From Phyto melanocephala (taxonomy: Eukaryota; Arthropoda; Insecta; Diptera; Rhinophoridae), in the NCBI GenBank assembly GCA_941918925.1, contig OW799235.1:102317947-102381946 (forward strand): a DNA stretch of 64,000 bases. The letters are read 5' to 3'. How positions within the stretch are numbered: position 1 is the stretch's first letter; each line of letters opens with the position of its first letter. The translations under genes were made by a program, and so were the position numbers. This document shows positions 32,918 through 43,800 of this stretch, piece after piece. The notes beneath the pieces were generated by a model. The model was not told the origin of the DNA and searched no databases. It saw nothing but the letters and a program-made list of their open reading frames with translations.

Positions 32918-33960
32918 TTTGGGGAAATTGCGTAATAATTTTTATAAAATTGTATAGTTATGGGTCGCGGAAAGCATTGTTCGTCGGAAAAACGTGAACT
33001 AATAAAAAATTTGCGTCCAAAGGTTAATCCTATTCCAAAATAAGGGAATTGCTGGGCTGTTTCAATATACTGATAATAAATGTCACCCTTAATAATAAAA
33101 CGGTTATTACGGACGACTAAAGCAAATCCATTTATGACAGCTACGGAGCTCAAAAAAACATTAGATGTGCCGGCAAGCGTTTAAACTATTCGCCGCAGAC
33201 TTCGAGACAACAGCCTCAATGCCTATAGTCCTCGAAAAGTGCCGCTTCTTTCCTCTTAGCATGTAGCTAAACGGATATCTTTTCCTAAGCACATCTAAAT
33301 TGGCCAAAGGAAAAATGGGGAAATGTGCTATGGACTGACGAATCCAAAATTATTCTTTTTGGTGGAAAGGGTTCCAGATGTTTTGTCCGTAGGCCACCTA
33401 ACAGCGAATACAAGCCACAATTCACATTAAAAACTAACAAACATGGAGGTCATAGTATTATGGTATGGGGCTGTTTCTCGTATCAAGGTGTGGGTCCTAT
33501 ATATTGGATCGAACCCGTTATAGATTCAGCGGTTTATGTAAAAATCCTTGATGAAGTTATGCTGCCGTTTGCTTCCTACGACATGCCGCTGGTGTGGGTC
33601 TTTCAGCACGACAATGACCCCAAACACACTACCAAAATGGCAAAAAAAATGGTTCAACGATAACTCTATCAATGTAATGGAGTGGCCTGTACAGTCCCCA
33701 GATTTGAACCCCATCGAAAATCTGTGGACCGACATAAAGAAGGCTGTATCTACAATAAAACCAACAAGCATTGAAAGGCTCTGGGAGGCTGTGCAAAAAA
33801 TTTGGTTACACCATTACTGAATACATATGCCGAATGTAATTGATTTGTCTTAAACCCTCTAAAAAACAAACCAAATTATTTGACAGAAAAATCCTAATAT
33901 TTCATCATGACAGTGCTCGGTCACTTGTTGAAATACTTGTTAAGCTTTCTAGAAAAAAGT
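32918..33960 (+). mobile_element. Tc1-like DNA transposon, decayed
   Basis: Defined by the transposase pseudogene inside it and by the break in the Helentron-like repeat at its left side. The terminal inverted repeats could not be recognised, so the right limit is approximate. Confidence 0.65.
32960..33820 (+). pseudogene. Tc1-like transposase (DD34E), broken
   Basis: Starts MGRGKHCSSEKRELIKNL, an N-terminal HTH opening of the Tc1 type. Several stops and shifts follow up to ~33315. Then comes a long open part: MLWTDESKIILFGGKG (first Asp), MVWGCFSYQGVGPIYW, VFQHDNDPKHT (second Asp) and, after a one-base shift near 33650, PDLNPIENLWTDIKKAVS (catalytic Glu). The second Asp and the Glu are 34 residues apart, the Tc1 DD34E spacing. 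861 bases remain against ~1 kb usual, so the N-terminal half has deletions. Related to the scrap at 2824-3134. Confidence 0.9.
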
Positions 33961-34813
33961 GGTTTGAAAATTTTGCCTCACCCGCCCTTTAGGCAAGCAC
34001 TTGACCCGTGCGCCTACCATAATATATATATATTTATTTATTATAATAGTGGTGCCCCAGAAACAATTTAAGCAGAGTTTAGCCCGCCAGCATAGGAAAT
34101 ACTTATTCTATTTTGATGGTGAGAAATTACAAATTTTGCCTTGGTACCGGCAAGCCGATTTATGTGTGTCCTCCTGACATTAATATAAAATGCACTCGCT
34201 AAATTGTGAAAACAAACTTCTGGATTTTAATCCCCGCTAAAGCCGGAAAATAATTGAGAAGATTTTGAATCGTCCTACCTCCCCCTAATTATGATAATTT
34301 CTATAGAAGTTAATGAAAGGGAAATCAAATCTCTTGATGTGCTTTCTAAGATGAATTAGCACCAATCAGATCATGGAGTTTAAAACAAGTAAGTACTTGT
34401 TGACGCCCTTCGACCGTCTGTTTATCTATCTTACTATTTTTGATCATCTGTTCGAACTTATATAATTACTGTTTAACCAGTATCTTGCAGGACGGCATTG
34501 GTAAGCCAGTAAATATCTCAATATTCACCGATTGGTGAAAAGTTCTATTCCTCATTAATCTATCTATAGTACGATTGCCAGAATGACTAGTTACCCACTT
34601 AAGCTCTACAATGGAATGTTTCGACATCTCATTTAAAGATTACCCACATTTCATAATTTAAATGGATCTTGTGATAGCAGGCCTACAGAAAATACAAGTA
34701 CTACAAATCCAAGCATATCTTGTGGTTTTTCAGCCAGCTTACGGCTCTTTTGATTGTCGATATTGTAGGCTACAGTGATTTGCTATATATTAATACTTAA
34801 TCGGTTTTTACCT
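33961..34813. other. No feature seen
   Basis: Mixed-composition sequence, slightly richer in GC than average, with no ORF or repeat I could support. Confidence 0.4.
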
Positions 34814-35398
34814 CCCAATAAGCACAAATTTCTTGTAAATTCCAATGTTGGAACTCCAGTGTGAATCCAAGCTTGAATTACATTTGAAATCCATCCTCTT
34901 TCCTGTCTGTTTGAAGTTTGTTAAAAAACAACAAAAAATTTGTTTGAAGCATATAGCCAAATCATTGTCGGCGGTGATAATGAGGTGATAAGAGGAAATG
35001 GGGTAAAAAGTGTGGCAGAAAATGATTTGAAAATTATTGTTAAAATAATGTTTTAACACTATTTAAATACTGTTGTAACATTGCTTGAATAAGACTGAAA
35101 TTCCGTGCTTGAATTCAACGGTAAAAACAGGTTCGGTTCGACTTGAATTCCACTGCAATTCCATGCTTGAATTCAAGTATAAAAACAGGTTCGGTTCAAC
35201 TTGAATCACACTGTTATTCAAGGCTGGAATTACACTGTAAAGGTACTGTTTTGTTCGACTGTAATTCAATGGTTAATTTTGCTGGAATCGCCATTGAATT
35301 CAACTGTGTTTCAACTGTAATTCAACACTGGAAATTGGAAATTGTGACTGGATTTCAAATGTAATTCCACTTGAATTCCAGCCAAAATGCTTATTGGG
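34814..35398. mobile_element. 585-bp MITE with CCCAATAAGCA ends and internal tandem repeats
   Basis: Ends CCCAATAAGCA and TGCTTATTGGG are inverted repeats, with TACATTTGAAATCCA (34876) mirrored by TGGATTTCAAATGTA (35349). The right half has about three imperfect units of ~57 bases built on GCTTGAATTCAA, AAAACAGGTTCGGTTC and ACTTGAAT. Opposite-strand open frames derive from these repeats. Superfamily not set. Confidence 0.75.
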
Positions 35399-36534
35399 CT
35401 TAAACAAATAATAAATATGTAACCGCATTATCTAGCAAATCTGTATTGTCATCTCTGTTTAACTTTATAACAAATTTTACCAACATTTCCACTTTTCTTT
35501 TGAATCTCTGATTTATATATAAACATACAATGGGTTTTCTAGCAAAGTGTTTATATATCATATACATATTCCTATTTTTACATAACGAAATGAATTGTTC
35601 ACCTACCCAATGTAAATGATTGGCTAAATGCATGAATTGAAGAATAACACCAACAAAACGCTTTAAAAATCTTATAGTTGAAATATGAAATGTTAATGCT
35701 ACTACTTTTGTTGCTAGTGTTGGTAAGAGAAAAACATTTTGTTGCTGTTATTGTTGCATATCCTGTAAACTAGACAACAACAGGCAAAAGTTGATACTGA
35801 ACTTTATAACGCCAAGCACCACAACTCATATAATTGCACTTGCAACATAAAACATTAACTGCTACAACGAAAAAAAAAAACCATCCTGAGGGTGTTCTAC
35901 ACTTTACTGCACGTTGTTGGTTTTTATTTCATTTCATGCTTTTTTAATAACGTCTCTTTGAGTAAGTGAAACTTGTCAAGCCAAGGCAATTTTCACTGTC
36001 ATTTTGCCTGAGCTTCATTCTGTTACTCCTTCTCCCTCTGTTCCAGCAATCATTCATTTGTTATAATTTATAACGTTCATTGCAACAAAAGCAGCACAAG
36101 ACTGATGAACAGTTTATGACTCGACGCTTTCAAAAGTTTTTCTTTACTGTCGCCTTATTTACTCGTATTCAATATTATTTGTGTGTGTGTGTTTTCGTGC
36201 TAATACTCGCATTTATTTACACACAATTTAATATTGTTTCAATAGTTTAGTTCTTTACTCTCTCCTATAAATTGTTAATTTTTTTTAATAGTGGACAAAA
36301 TTTCATATGAGTAAATTGAAAATGTACTTAAATTTGAAAATTTATGGTAAAGTTTTCAATTCCCTAAAAATATAAATATGTGTTTGGCGAGACGCACTAG
36401 TAATATTAAGATTCATATTTGCAATGGGTGATTTGATTTATTTAAAAGTGAATTTTAAAGTTTGATTATCGTTTAAAGAACAACTAATGGCATTTATTGC
36501 TTTGGAATTGTTTGAAAATGAAATCATGAAAATG
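35399..36534. other. No feature seen
   Basis: AT-rich, with short GT and CAA runs; no supported feature. Confidence 0.45.
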
Positions 36535-37560
36535 TTCGGTGGTCCATTCGGAAGATCCAATTTTGGGCCGCCCGCTCTTGCTAATAACACAATTAATATT
36601 GACTCTCAAAGCATCAATCGTAGCTGACTTATTACGGAAGACCTAAAACTTTACATAACCCCAGAGCAAATAGTCAAAAGGTGTGATATCGCTCGATTTA
36701 GATGGCCAAATTATCGTAGCAAAACGTAAAATTAAGTGCTCACCAAATTGACTTCTTACCTATTTTTAATTTTTTCTCCCGCTCTATGGCTGGTAGCACC
36801 GTCTTGTGGAAACCAGATCTGACCGAGACCATGCCCTTGAATTTCAGGAAACACATAGTTTGTTAACACGGTGCGATAATGATTACCATTGAAATTAATA
36901 TTCTGATTTTCTTTATTTTTAAAGAAATATTGGCCAAAGATATTACCAGCCCATTAACAATACCATACCATTATTTTTAATCAATATAATGATAACTCTT
37001 TGTACTCTTCGGGTTGCCAATCAGCTCAACTACGGCAATTTCGTTTATTAACGTATCGATTGAGCCGGAAACATGCTTCATCATTGAAAAAAAAAATTTT
37101 AACGATAAAGCACCGAAGTAAGTATCTCACAGAAATTCGTAATACAGCTAAACAATTTCGAGATGATGTTTTGCTGTGAGCCTTTCCATGATGGCTTGAA
37201 TTTAAATGCTGATATCGACTATGATAAAGGTGCAATTTTTTATTACTCTTTTTAACGGAATGTTACCGGTAGTTCTTGTATTGCGAAAGTAATGTCGTTA
37301 AAAATTTTAGCTGATATTTAACTTCCCGTTATTTAAGAAAAATCCAGCTAACAGGCTAAGAACATGAAATTATCTGTTCAATATATTTATGTCGCCGTCA
37401 TCATGGGTTTCAATATTGAGCGACAAAAGACCTCTAACATGCCTTATTGAGAAATTATTTTCGTAATCCGGGCCTATCAACTGTCTGACTAGATCTTGTA
37501 ATACTACACTTCTAAATATTTTACCTTAGGATGTCGACATCCAACCCATTTAATTTTTTA
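36535..37560 (-). pseudogene. Mariner-type transposase, heavily decayed
   Basis: Minus-strand translation gives FFFNDEACFRLNRYVNKRNC at ~37090 (first catalytic Asp block, normally FSDEAHF-x-LNGYVNKQNC). It continues with NFNGNHYRTVLTNYV at ~36880, IWFPQDGATSHRA at ~36815 (second Asp) and an eroded SHLLTICSGVM stretch at ~36680 corresponding to the third-Asp block. The order and spacing match the rosa-like copy at 38228-39314. N-terminal similarity (NNFSIRHVRGL) may reach 37480. Many stops. Limits approximate. Confidence 0.75.
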
Positions 37561-38112
37561 TTTAAAATTTTCAAAAAAAAAGGTCTAAGCGGATCACACT
37601 TGACATTAAAAGAATCAAAATAGATGTGTCTACAATAGCCTTATTCTAGTTATGGTCGTTGTTGTTGTTTTTGAGTCAAACTGATTTATTTATTTATCAA
37701 ATGAAATATATAAATTTGTGGCGATAAATTAATGTAAAATTAATGGAAAGATTATTTAGTGTAATTTTTATGCGTCTTAGGTGGTCTATCCGTCTATGTT
37801 ACGAACCGTTTTGGCACAGTGAGGTTTCCGTCTAGCTTGTTCGTGGCGATAGCTCAGGCCGGTTCCAAGCCTCTCACTGGCCACGCATCCGCTTATAAAG
37901 TTAATAGAAAAAATACAACAAAAACTACATCAAATACTACAACAAACTCCACTCTAATTTTTTGAAATAATGCTGTAATGTTGTCTTTCAGAACTCGAAT
38001 TGTGGCTGGCTTATCCCTGTACATAAGAAACTTCACCTATCACTATAAAAATGGGGTAAAATTGCATGATTTTATCGGCCACTGCACTGTACCTTCAGAG
38101 ATCCGAACTTAA
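37561..38112. other. No feature seen
   Basis: Contains a GC-richer segment at 37795-37895 with no open frame or match I could recognise. Confidence 0.4.
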
Positions 38113-39380
38113 TAAAGGGTCCGCCATCTAACGTTTTTTTTTTAACTAGTGCTTATTTCGTGAATGGTAACACTTACCTCATGCCTGATTTGACAGATAA
38201 TTAGTTTTCTCCTTCCGCTGAACGAATATGGCTGTGTATGTGCTTGAACAACGCTAAGAAATATTGAAACATTAATTTGAAAATCATGGTAATGTTGCAG
38301 AATGTGTGCAAAAATTGCGTACGGATTTTGGAAGAAGAGAAGCACCGTCAGCTCAGTATGTTCGTTTTCTTGTCAAAAAAGGTAAAGAAACTGGCATCCT
38401 CGTCGATAAACCAAAGCGTGAAAAGCCAAAAACAGTACGTACACCCGAGATTATTGCTGCTGTGGCAGTAAGTGTTCGTGAAGAGCCATCAACATCAATT
38501 CAGCGTCGTTCTCAACAATTCAACATTTCGGAGACATCATTGAGACGAATTTTGCATAAACACCTTGGTATGACGCCATACAAAGTCTAATTGGTTCAGG
38601 AGTTAAAGCCAACTAACCATCCAATGCGTTTTCGCTTCACTAAGTGGGCCTGTGATCGACTTACAGAAGACGCCGATTTTGCCAAAAAAATCATCTTTTC
38701 AGATGGAGCTCATTTTGATCTTGGCGGGTATGTAAACAAGCAAAATTGTCGCATTTAGGGCACAGAAAACCCGCACGCATACATTGAAAAGCCGATACAC
38801 CCAAAACGAGTCAGTGTTTGGTGCGGATTTTAGACCAGAGGCATAACTGGACCATTTTTCTTCGAAAATGAGCAAGGAGTGGCCGTTACAGTCAATGGCG
38901 ATCGTTGTTGGGCCATGTTGAACGAATTTTTGTTCACAAAAATTTAAGAGGAGGATATTGGCAACATTTGGCTTCGACAGGACGGCGCTACGTGCCACAC
39001 AGCCGAAGCTACACTCGATATTTTGCGCCCTATTTTTGAAGATCGCATTATCAGCCGCAGAGCTGATGTCGTTTGGCCACCTCGGAGCTGCGATTTGACA
39101 TCGTTGGACTACTATTTGTGGGGTGCCGTCAAAGATAAGTGTTACGCCAATAAGCCAGAGACAATTGACGCTTTAAAGGATAAAATTCGTAAAGCCATTG
39201 GTGAAATACAGCTGCACACAATCGATTATGTGCTAAAAAAATTGCACCGATCGTGTAGGCTACTGCATGGCCAGCCGAGGCAGCCACTTGAATGAAATTA
39301 TTTTCCATTATTAACCGGAAGGATTGTACTTTCAAATAAAAAAATAAATTTGAGAAAATATTCAGTAGCGAACCCTTTAT
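38113..39380 (+). mobile_element. Near full-length rosa-like mariner (D41D) with terminal repeats
   Basis: The left end TAAAGGGTCCGCCA and right end (inverse) TAAAGGGTTCGCTA are imperfect inverted repeats at a TA-type site. At 1268 bp, with one transposase frame between the ends, the size is normal for a complete mariner. It is the best-preserved DNA transposon in the window. Confidence 0.85.
38228..39314 (+). pseudogene. Mariner transposase, D41D (rosa-like) type
   Basis: About 362 codons from ATG at 38228 to TAA at 39312-39314. N-terminal HTH region: LRTDFGRREAPSAQYVRFLV then SIQRRSQQFNISETSLRRIL. Catalytic blocks: FSDGAHFDLGGYVNKQNC (first Asp; the usual Glu after it is Gly), WLRQDGATCHTAEA (second Asp), SCDLTSLDYYLWG (third Asp). 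The second and third Asp are 41 residues apart, the rosa-type spacing. Stops at codon 10 and six codons later, at the end of MTPYKV, after NKQNCRI, after VWCGF and after FTKI, plus a shift in an A-run at ~39233, make it inactive. The C-terminus in the shifted frame is SHLNEIIFHY. Confidence 0.93.
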
Positions 39381-39651
39381 AATGTTGGCAATCTTATAAT
39401 TAAAATCTGTTATTTTTTTTTTTTTTTTGAAAATTATTAGCCAATAGGAACACAAGTTGCGTTGTAGGAACATGGGTTGCTCAGTTTGTTTCATATGTGA
39501 AATTTAAAATTTCTTATGAAAAATTTTTGTATTTATAGAAGTTTACAACCCTGCCATTGAAATCACTGGCATTATTACCAATAGCAACACAATTTGAGTC
39601 ACGTCACGTCATTATTTATTCTATAATTTTTGAGAACAACAACTAAAGCAG

Positions 39652-39924
39652 CTAATAAACGGCATGTTTTTTACAATTGACTTGCCAAAATTGTTTTTTC
39701 ATGTCTAACGCCGATGACTGTTTTCAGACGACTAATATTGCTGTCAACAGCTGATATCAGATGACCTGTCAGAACAAAATTGACCAAGCTCTTATTGAAA
39801 TTTTTTCAGATTACTTTGCACATGAGTTTTACGAATGCAATATTTTAAATGTAACACACGAAGCTTTTGTATTTAGCAGTGGGATATTTGACAAGTCAGA
39901 TGTAAAAAACATGCCGTTTATTAG
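39652..39924. mobile_element. 273-bp MITE with ~38-bp terminal inverted repeats
   Basis: CTAATAAACGGCATGTTTTT (39652) matches the inverse of AAAAACATGCCGTTTATTAG at the right end (39905-39924). The match continues through TTACA-TGACTTG-CAAA to about 38 bases with a few differences. Non-coding. No target duplication beyond a possible TA. Confidence 0.87.
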
Positions 39925-41164
39925 ATGCTAAGTGGACAATTTGAATAAGAACAAATATATAATAAATTTTAAAGCTAATTATTAATTTATGAAAATTTTT
40001 GGAAAAATTTTTATTAATAAAATTTAGCAAATTTTTAGTTTTATTTTTTTAATAAAATGTTCAATATATTCCATGGCAATAAATAATTTTTTTTCCGTAA
40101 ATAAATAATTTATTGACCGTGTCTCGAATCACACTATGGATTTTTTTCTTAAGAAGTTTTATTTAAATACAATTTATAATATTTTTAGCACATTTTAAAC
40201 TTAATCAATCTCTTCGCTCTGAATGATTAAAAAACATAAAAAGATTTGTAGTTATTTTTTTTTTTTTGTGTAATATGACAACAACAAAAACATTTATGAT
40301 TAATTGATGAACATGAAAAAATAAGACAAGTATGTAAAAAAAGTATCAATCATTTTCCAGGAAAGAGGAATAAGATAATCATTAAGATTTTGTTCGCCTT
40401 ACAAACAGATGGGACCAATAAAAAAATAATATTTAGACTTTTCTAAATCTAGACAAGGCTTTTAACAGGATATTTAAATTATGTAGGTAAGGAAAAACAA
40501 AAAAGGAACTGTGTTTTATCTTACGCAGGTAAGATGGCAAGGAGTAATGTGCTGTAAGAAAGAAATACAATTTAAGAAAAATAACCTAGAACCCACATAC
40601 GATAGCAGTCATCTTATAATTGTATTTAAAATTTTTTAAATCCCATAATTTGATTTAACAAATGCCTTTTTTGTGTTAAAGAAATGCAAAATGTTAAAAA
40701 AAATATATAAAATTTTCCTAAATTGGCTTATTGATTTTCTTAGTCGCATTTTGAAGTTTGCTAGTGATACTTAGTCATTCGTACTTTTTGTATGAATTAC
40801 TGTCTTTGCAATCTTTTAAACAGTTTGATCCCTTTTCGTTTTCTAAAGAAAATAAATTATAAATAAAAGCATTTATCACAAATCAAATTAGCCATACAAA
40901 CTTTTCTTTAGAAGGAATCAAAATACAAATACAGATAAATCAGCTGAATCAACGTATGTTTGTTTGTTCTTAAAAGGAGAAAACTTATCGTTTTCTTTTG
41001 CATGACTCTCATCTCTTCATTTTTGTATGCAACTGGCACATACATACATACAGTCATACTTTTCAACAAACTTTTTTTTACGTTATGTTTGCTTTATTTT
41101 TTAATAAGAATACACTAGGAATTCTATGTACGGGAATCCAACGCAAGTGTCTATCAAGATACTG
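39925..41164. other. No feature seen
   Basis: AT-rich sequence; no supported ORF or repeat. Confidence 0.45.
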
Positions 41165-42060
41165 AAAGTTATGCTAACAATAAGGGGAATCCCAAAATTA
41201 ACGCAAGCATTAAAATTGTCGCCAAATGTACATAAAAGTGTTGGCAACCCTAAAAAAGTAATTCGACAGCTTATAGTTTAGGGTTAGTCAAAATGGAGCG
41301 TTGCACGATAGAACAACGATTCTTTATTATTAAAAACTATTTTCAAAATTAGTATTGTGACTGTATGTTGTAGAGATAGCTCGCATGAAATTGTCTGAGG
41401 AAACAACATGTAGAGCATGCGAGAAAGAGGATGAGATTTTGGTACACTTTCTCTGTCATTGTCCTGCGTTTGGGCATATTAGACGCGAGAATTTTACAGT
41501 GGATAATATGCCGAACCTGGGGAACTCGAACTGGGTATCCATAAAGAGTTACATTAAGGGGACTGGGTTCTTGGACTAGTCCGTTATTAAGGGAAAATTA
41601 TGATTATGGTTTTTGTTTGAGAATTCCGTTGTCCATATGGAGCGCACAACATGCCAACTGGGCATAAGCGTATACCTGTCATGGGTTTGGGCTTTTAGTG
41701 CCCCTCCTTTCAACCTAACCTATGTTGTGGAGAGCTTCTCCATATTGGCAACGCTTATTCACGACACTGAATTTAAGTTCCTGCATTGTTTTCATTTTCG
41801 TTTTCGAACAAGCAGTATGCTTGGCGTTTCTAACAGATCCTATACTTATCCCTAAATTTTTCAATTAATCTCTTCATAGTTGGCGCAGTTAAAACTTTAT
41901 TTCGACCATGTTTTGTACGAAATAAGCTCCAGTTTTACTAACCCTAAGCTGTCGAATAGTTTTTTAGCGATGGCAAAACTTTACTGCACAAATAGCAACG
42001 AATTCAAGTCTTGTGTTAATTTTGGGACACCCATCACTTGCCAAATAACGTCAAATTCGG
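41165..42060. mobile_element. Inverted duplication of a mariner 5' end
   Basis: On the plus strand at 41188-41305: TCCCAAAATTAACGCAAG, TTCGACAGCTTATAGTTTAG and GGTTAGTCAAAATGGAGC. The minus strand of 41920-42040 repeats them as TCCCAAAATTAACACAAG, TTCGACAGCTTAGGGTTAG and TAAAACTGGAGC. The plus-strand copy continues as MERCTIEQRFFIIKNYFQN (41293-41349), the N-terminus of a mariner-type transposase, before a stop. So two 5' halves lie tail to tail with no catalytic domain between them. A LINE fragment has landed inside at 41377. Confidence 0.65.
41377..41721 (+). mobile_element. LINE 3' fragment (C-terminal Cys-rich region plus tail)
   Basis: It opens in RMKLSEETTCRACEKEDE and LVHFLCHCPAFGHI, a C-x2-C...H-x4-C knuckle usual at the C-terminus of R1/I/jockey-type LINE ORF2, then ENFTVDNMPNLGNSNW to a stop at 41579. 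The 3' UTR ends TTTCAACCTAACC. The same protein end and tail occur at 63357-63875 (minus), and the tail alone on the SINE at 22020. A 5' truncation at ~41377 marks the breakpoint. Confidence 0.85.
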
Positions 42061-42270
42061 GAGGTAAAACACGGGGTTCTTTTAATTATTGGCAGTGGTT
42101 GGTATACAAACACAACGGCCATCACTTCAATATCACAAATTCTTGCTCTGAGTATTTCAGAAACTCCATCCTCAATTTCTACATAAACAGATGTTGCTCT
42201 ACTATAAAATATATTTAAATTTGAAAGAAATAATAAATGTTGAAAGAAAATTTCAAAATTATCTATTTAT

Positions 42271-43086
42271 TTTACCCTTCACCTGTGGCGCCAAGGGTAT
42301 GTGTGTATATGGCTTTACCATTTCGTTTGTAGTTTTTATACCCTTCACCTGTGGTGCACAAGGGTATATATAGATTTGTCATTCCGTTTGTAATTTCTAC
42401 AATTTTCATTTCCGACCCCATAAAGTATACATTTTCTGAAAGCTTATGAATAGAGGAGCCGATTAAGCCCTGACCGTCTGTCCGTCTGCCCGTCTGTCCG
42501 TGTGTTGGTTGAAATCAACTTTTAGAAGCAACTATATGTTCCTCAGATCTGTATATGGTATCAATCTCTTGGAAATATCCAGGAATGAATCGCTATTGAA
42601 ATTCAGCACAATCGCCCCATAACTTTCTGAGATATGAGCAAAAAACCACGACCACCTCGTTTTTTTTCACAATTACAACAACAACATACATACATACATA
42701 CATGTAAAAAACATATCAAACAAAAAAAATTACAAAAAAAAAAATATTAAAAATAAGAAAAAAATAATAAAAAAATAATAAAAAAACGACAAAAAAAATT
42801 TTTAAAAATATTTTAAAAAAAAATTTAAAAAATTTTTTAAAAATTTTTCTAAAAAAATTTAAAAAAAATATAAAAAAAAATAATAAAATATAAATAATAT
42901 ATTAAATCAAATAATATAAAATTTTTTTGGCTCAGCTGGGATTCGATGCCACATTTATTCTAACGTGTACGTATGCACGTATTTTATATGGGATGAATGG
43001 TGATACAAACAATTGTTATTGCATGACTCCACGTTGTGAAGGGTATATAAGATTCGGCACGGCCGAATATAGCACTGTTACTTGTT
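42271..43086 (+). mobile_element. Helentron-like element with doubled 5' end
   Basis: Full set of family features on the plus strand: TATACCCTTCACC head (42338) preceded by a second decayed head ACCCTTCACCTGTGGCGCC (42274), core CCCCATAAAGTATACATTTT, inverse GTCY run (42474-42503), AACTTTCTGAGATATGAGC, homopolymer-rich A/T stretch, TTCGATGCCACATTTATTC, subterminal TGAAGGGTATA and the ATTCGGC/GCCGAAT hairpin, ending in ACTTGTTTTTT. This copy shows best that the 5' terminal and 3' subterminal repeats are inverted partners. Confidence 0.85.
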
Positions 43087-43091
43087 TTTTT

Positions 43092-43800
43092 ACCAATTCC
43101 ATAAATTAAACATTTCCTGAGAGCTAAGAAGCTCTTACATATACCACAGACCTGCATGTGCTTTAAATATTTTTGAAATATGTGACATAAAATTCCTTTT
43201 GAAAACCAACACAGTCGCGCCATGGCCGTCTGAGATATGAGCAAATAAATATCACTGCTTTTATTTTCCCCATAGTTTTATTGCAAAAAATAATATTTTT
43301 GAGCCCTAGAATAATTTACAGACACGTTTATTACTAGTTTTAAATACGGTATGTTTCTAGGGCTTTTCGTAAACTATTTTGTAGTAATCGATCACCAATC
43401 TACAAAGTTTTAGACAAAAAGTATTTGGAAAAAAAAATTTTTTTTTAAATACAATTTCCTCAAGATTCTTAATAAATAATGGACACGCAATTGACACCGA
43501 ATTTTAAGCCGTAGTTTTGAAAATTATTTTTGAGAAACCAGCTGATATATAAACACCAAAAATTAAACTGCCTCGGTGACTTTCTTGAAATTTGCAAGCG
43601 AAAATTTTTTTTTCAGTCGACAAGGTCAGTATGGGAATCTAATGAAGAAAAATTAAAATCAAGGGAAAAATATAATACACTATTAAGGATTCAGAATCAA
43701 TGATGAACGCGACTACAAAAAAGCGTATAACAAATGTTATATGTGGGTGAAATATAGTTTATCAAAATTTACCCCCATCAATCCACTTATTTTGGAATCA
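43092..43800 (+). mobile_element. Helentron-like fragment, extended form
   Basis: CCATAAATTAAACATTTCCTGAGAGC and CGCGCCATGGCCGTCTGAGATATGAGC repeat, in decayed form, the core and AACTTTCTGAGATATGAGC parts of the copy just upstream. 43540-43790 then matches 26080-26260. It lies directly behind the tail of the preceding copy, as in head-to-tail arrays of such elements. Confidence 0.5.

Noticed and set aside
33526..33771. Minus-strand 81-codon ORF
   Set aside because: Antisense shadow of the Tc1 transposase on the plus strand.
36281..36420. Possible promoter from TATA-like motifs
   Set aside because: TATA-like strings are everywhere in this AT-rich sequence; no downstream gene.
41613..42218. 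Two plus-strand ORFs (80 and 112 codons) as host exons
   Set aside because: The first is LINE 3' UTR, and the second is antisense to an inverted mariner 5' region.
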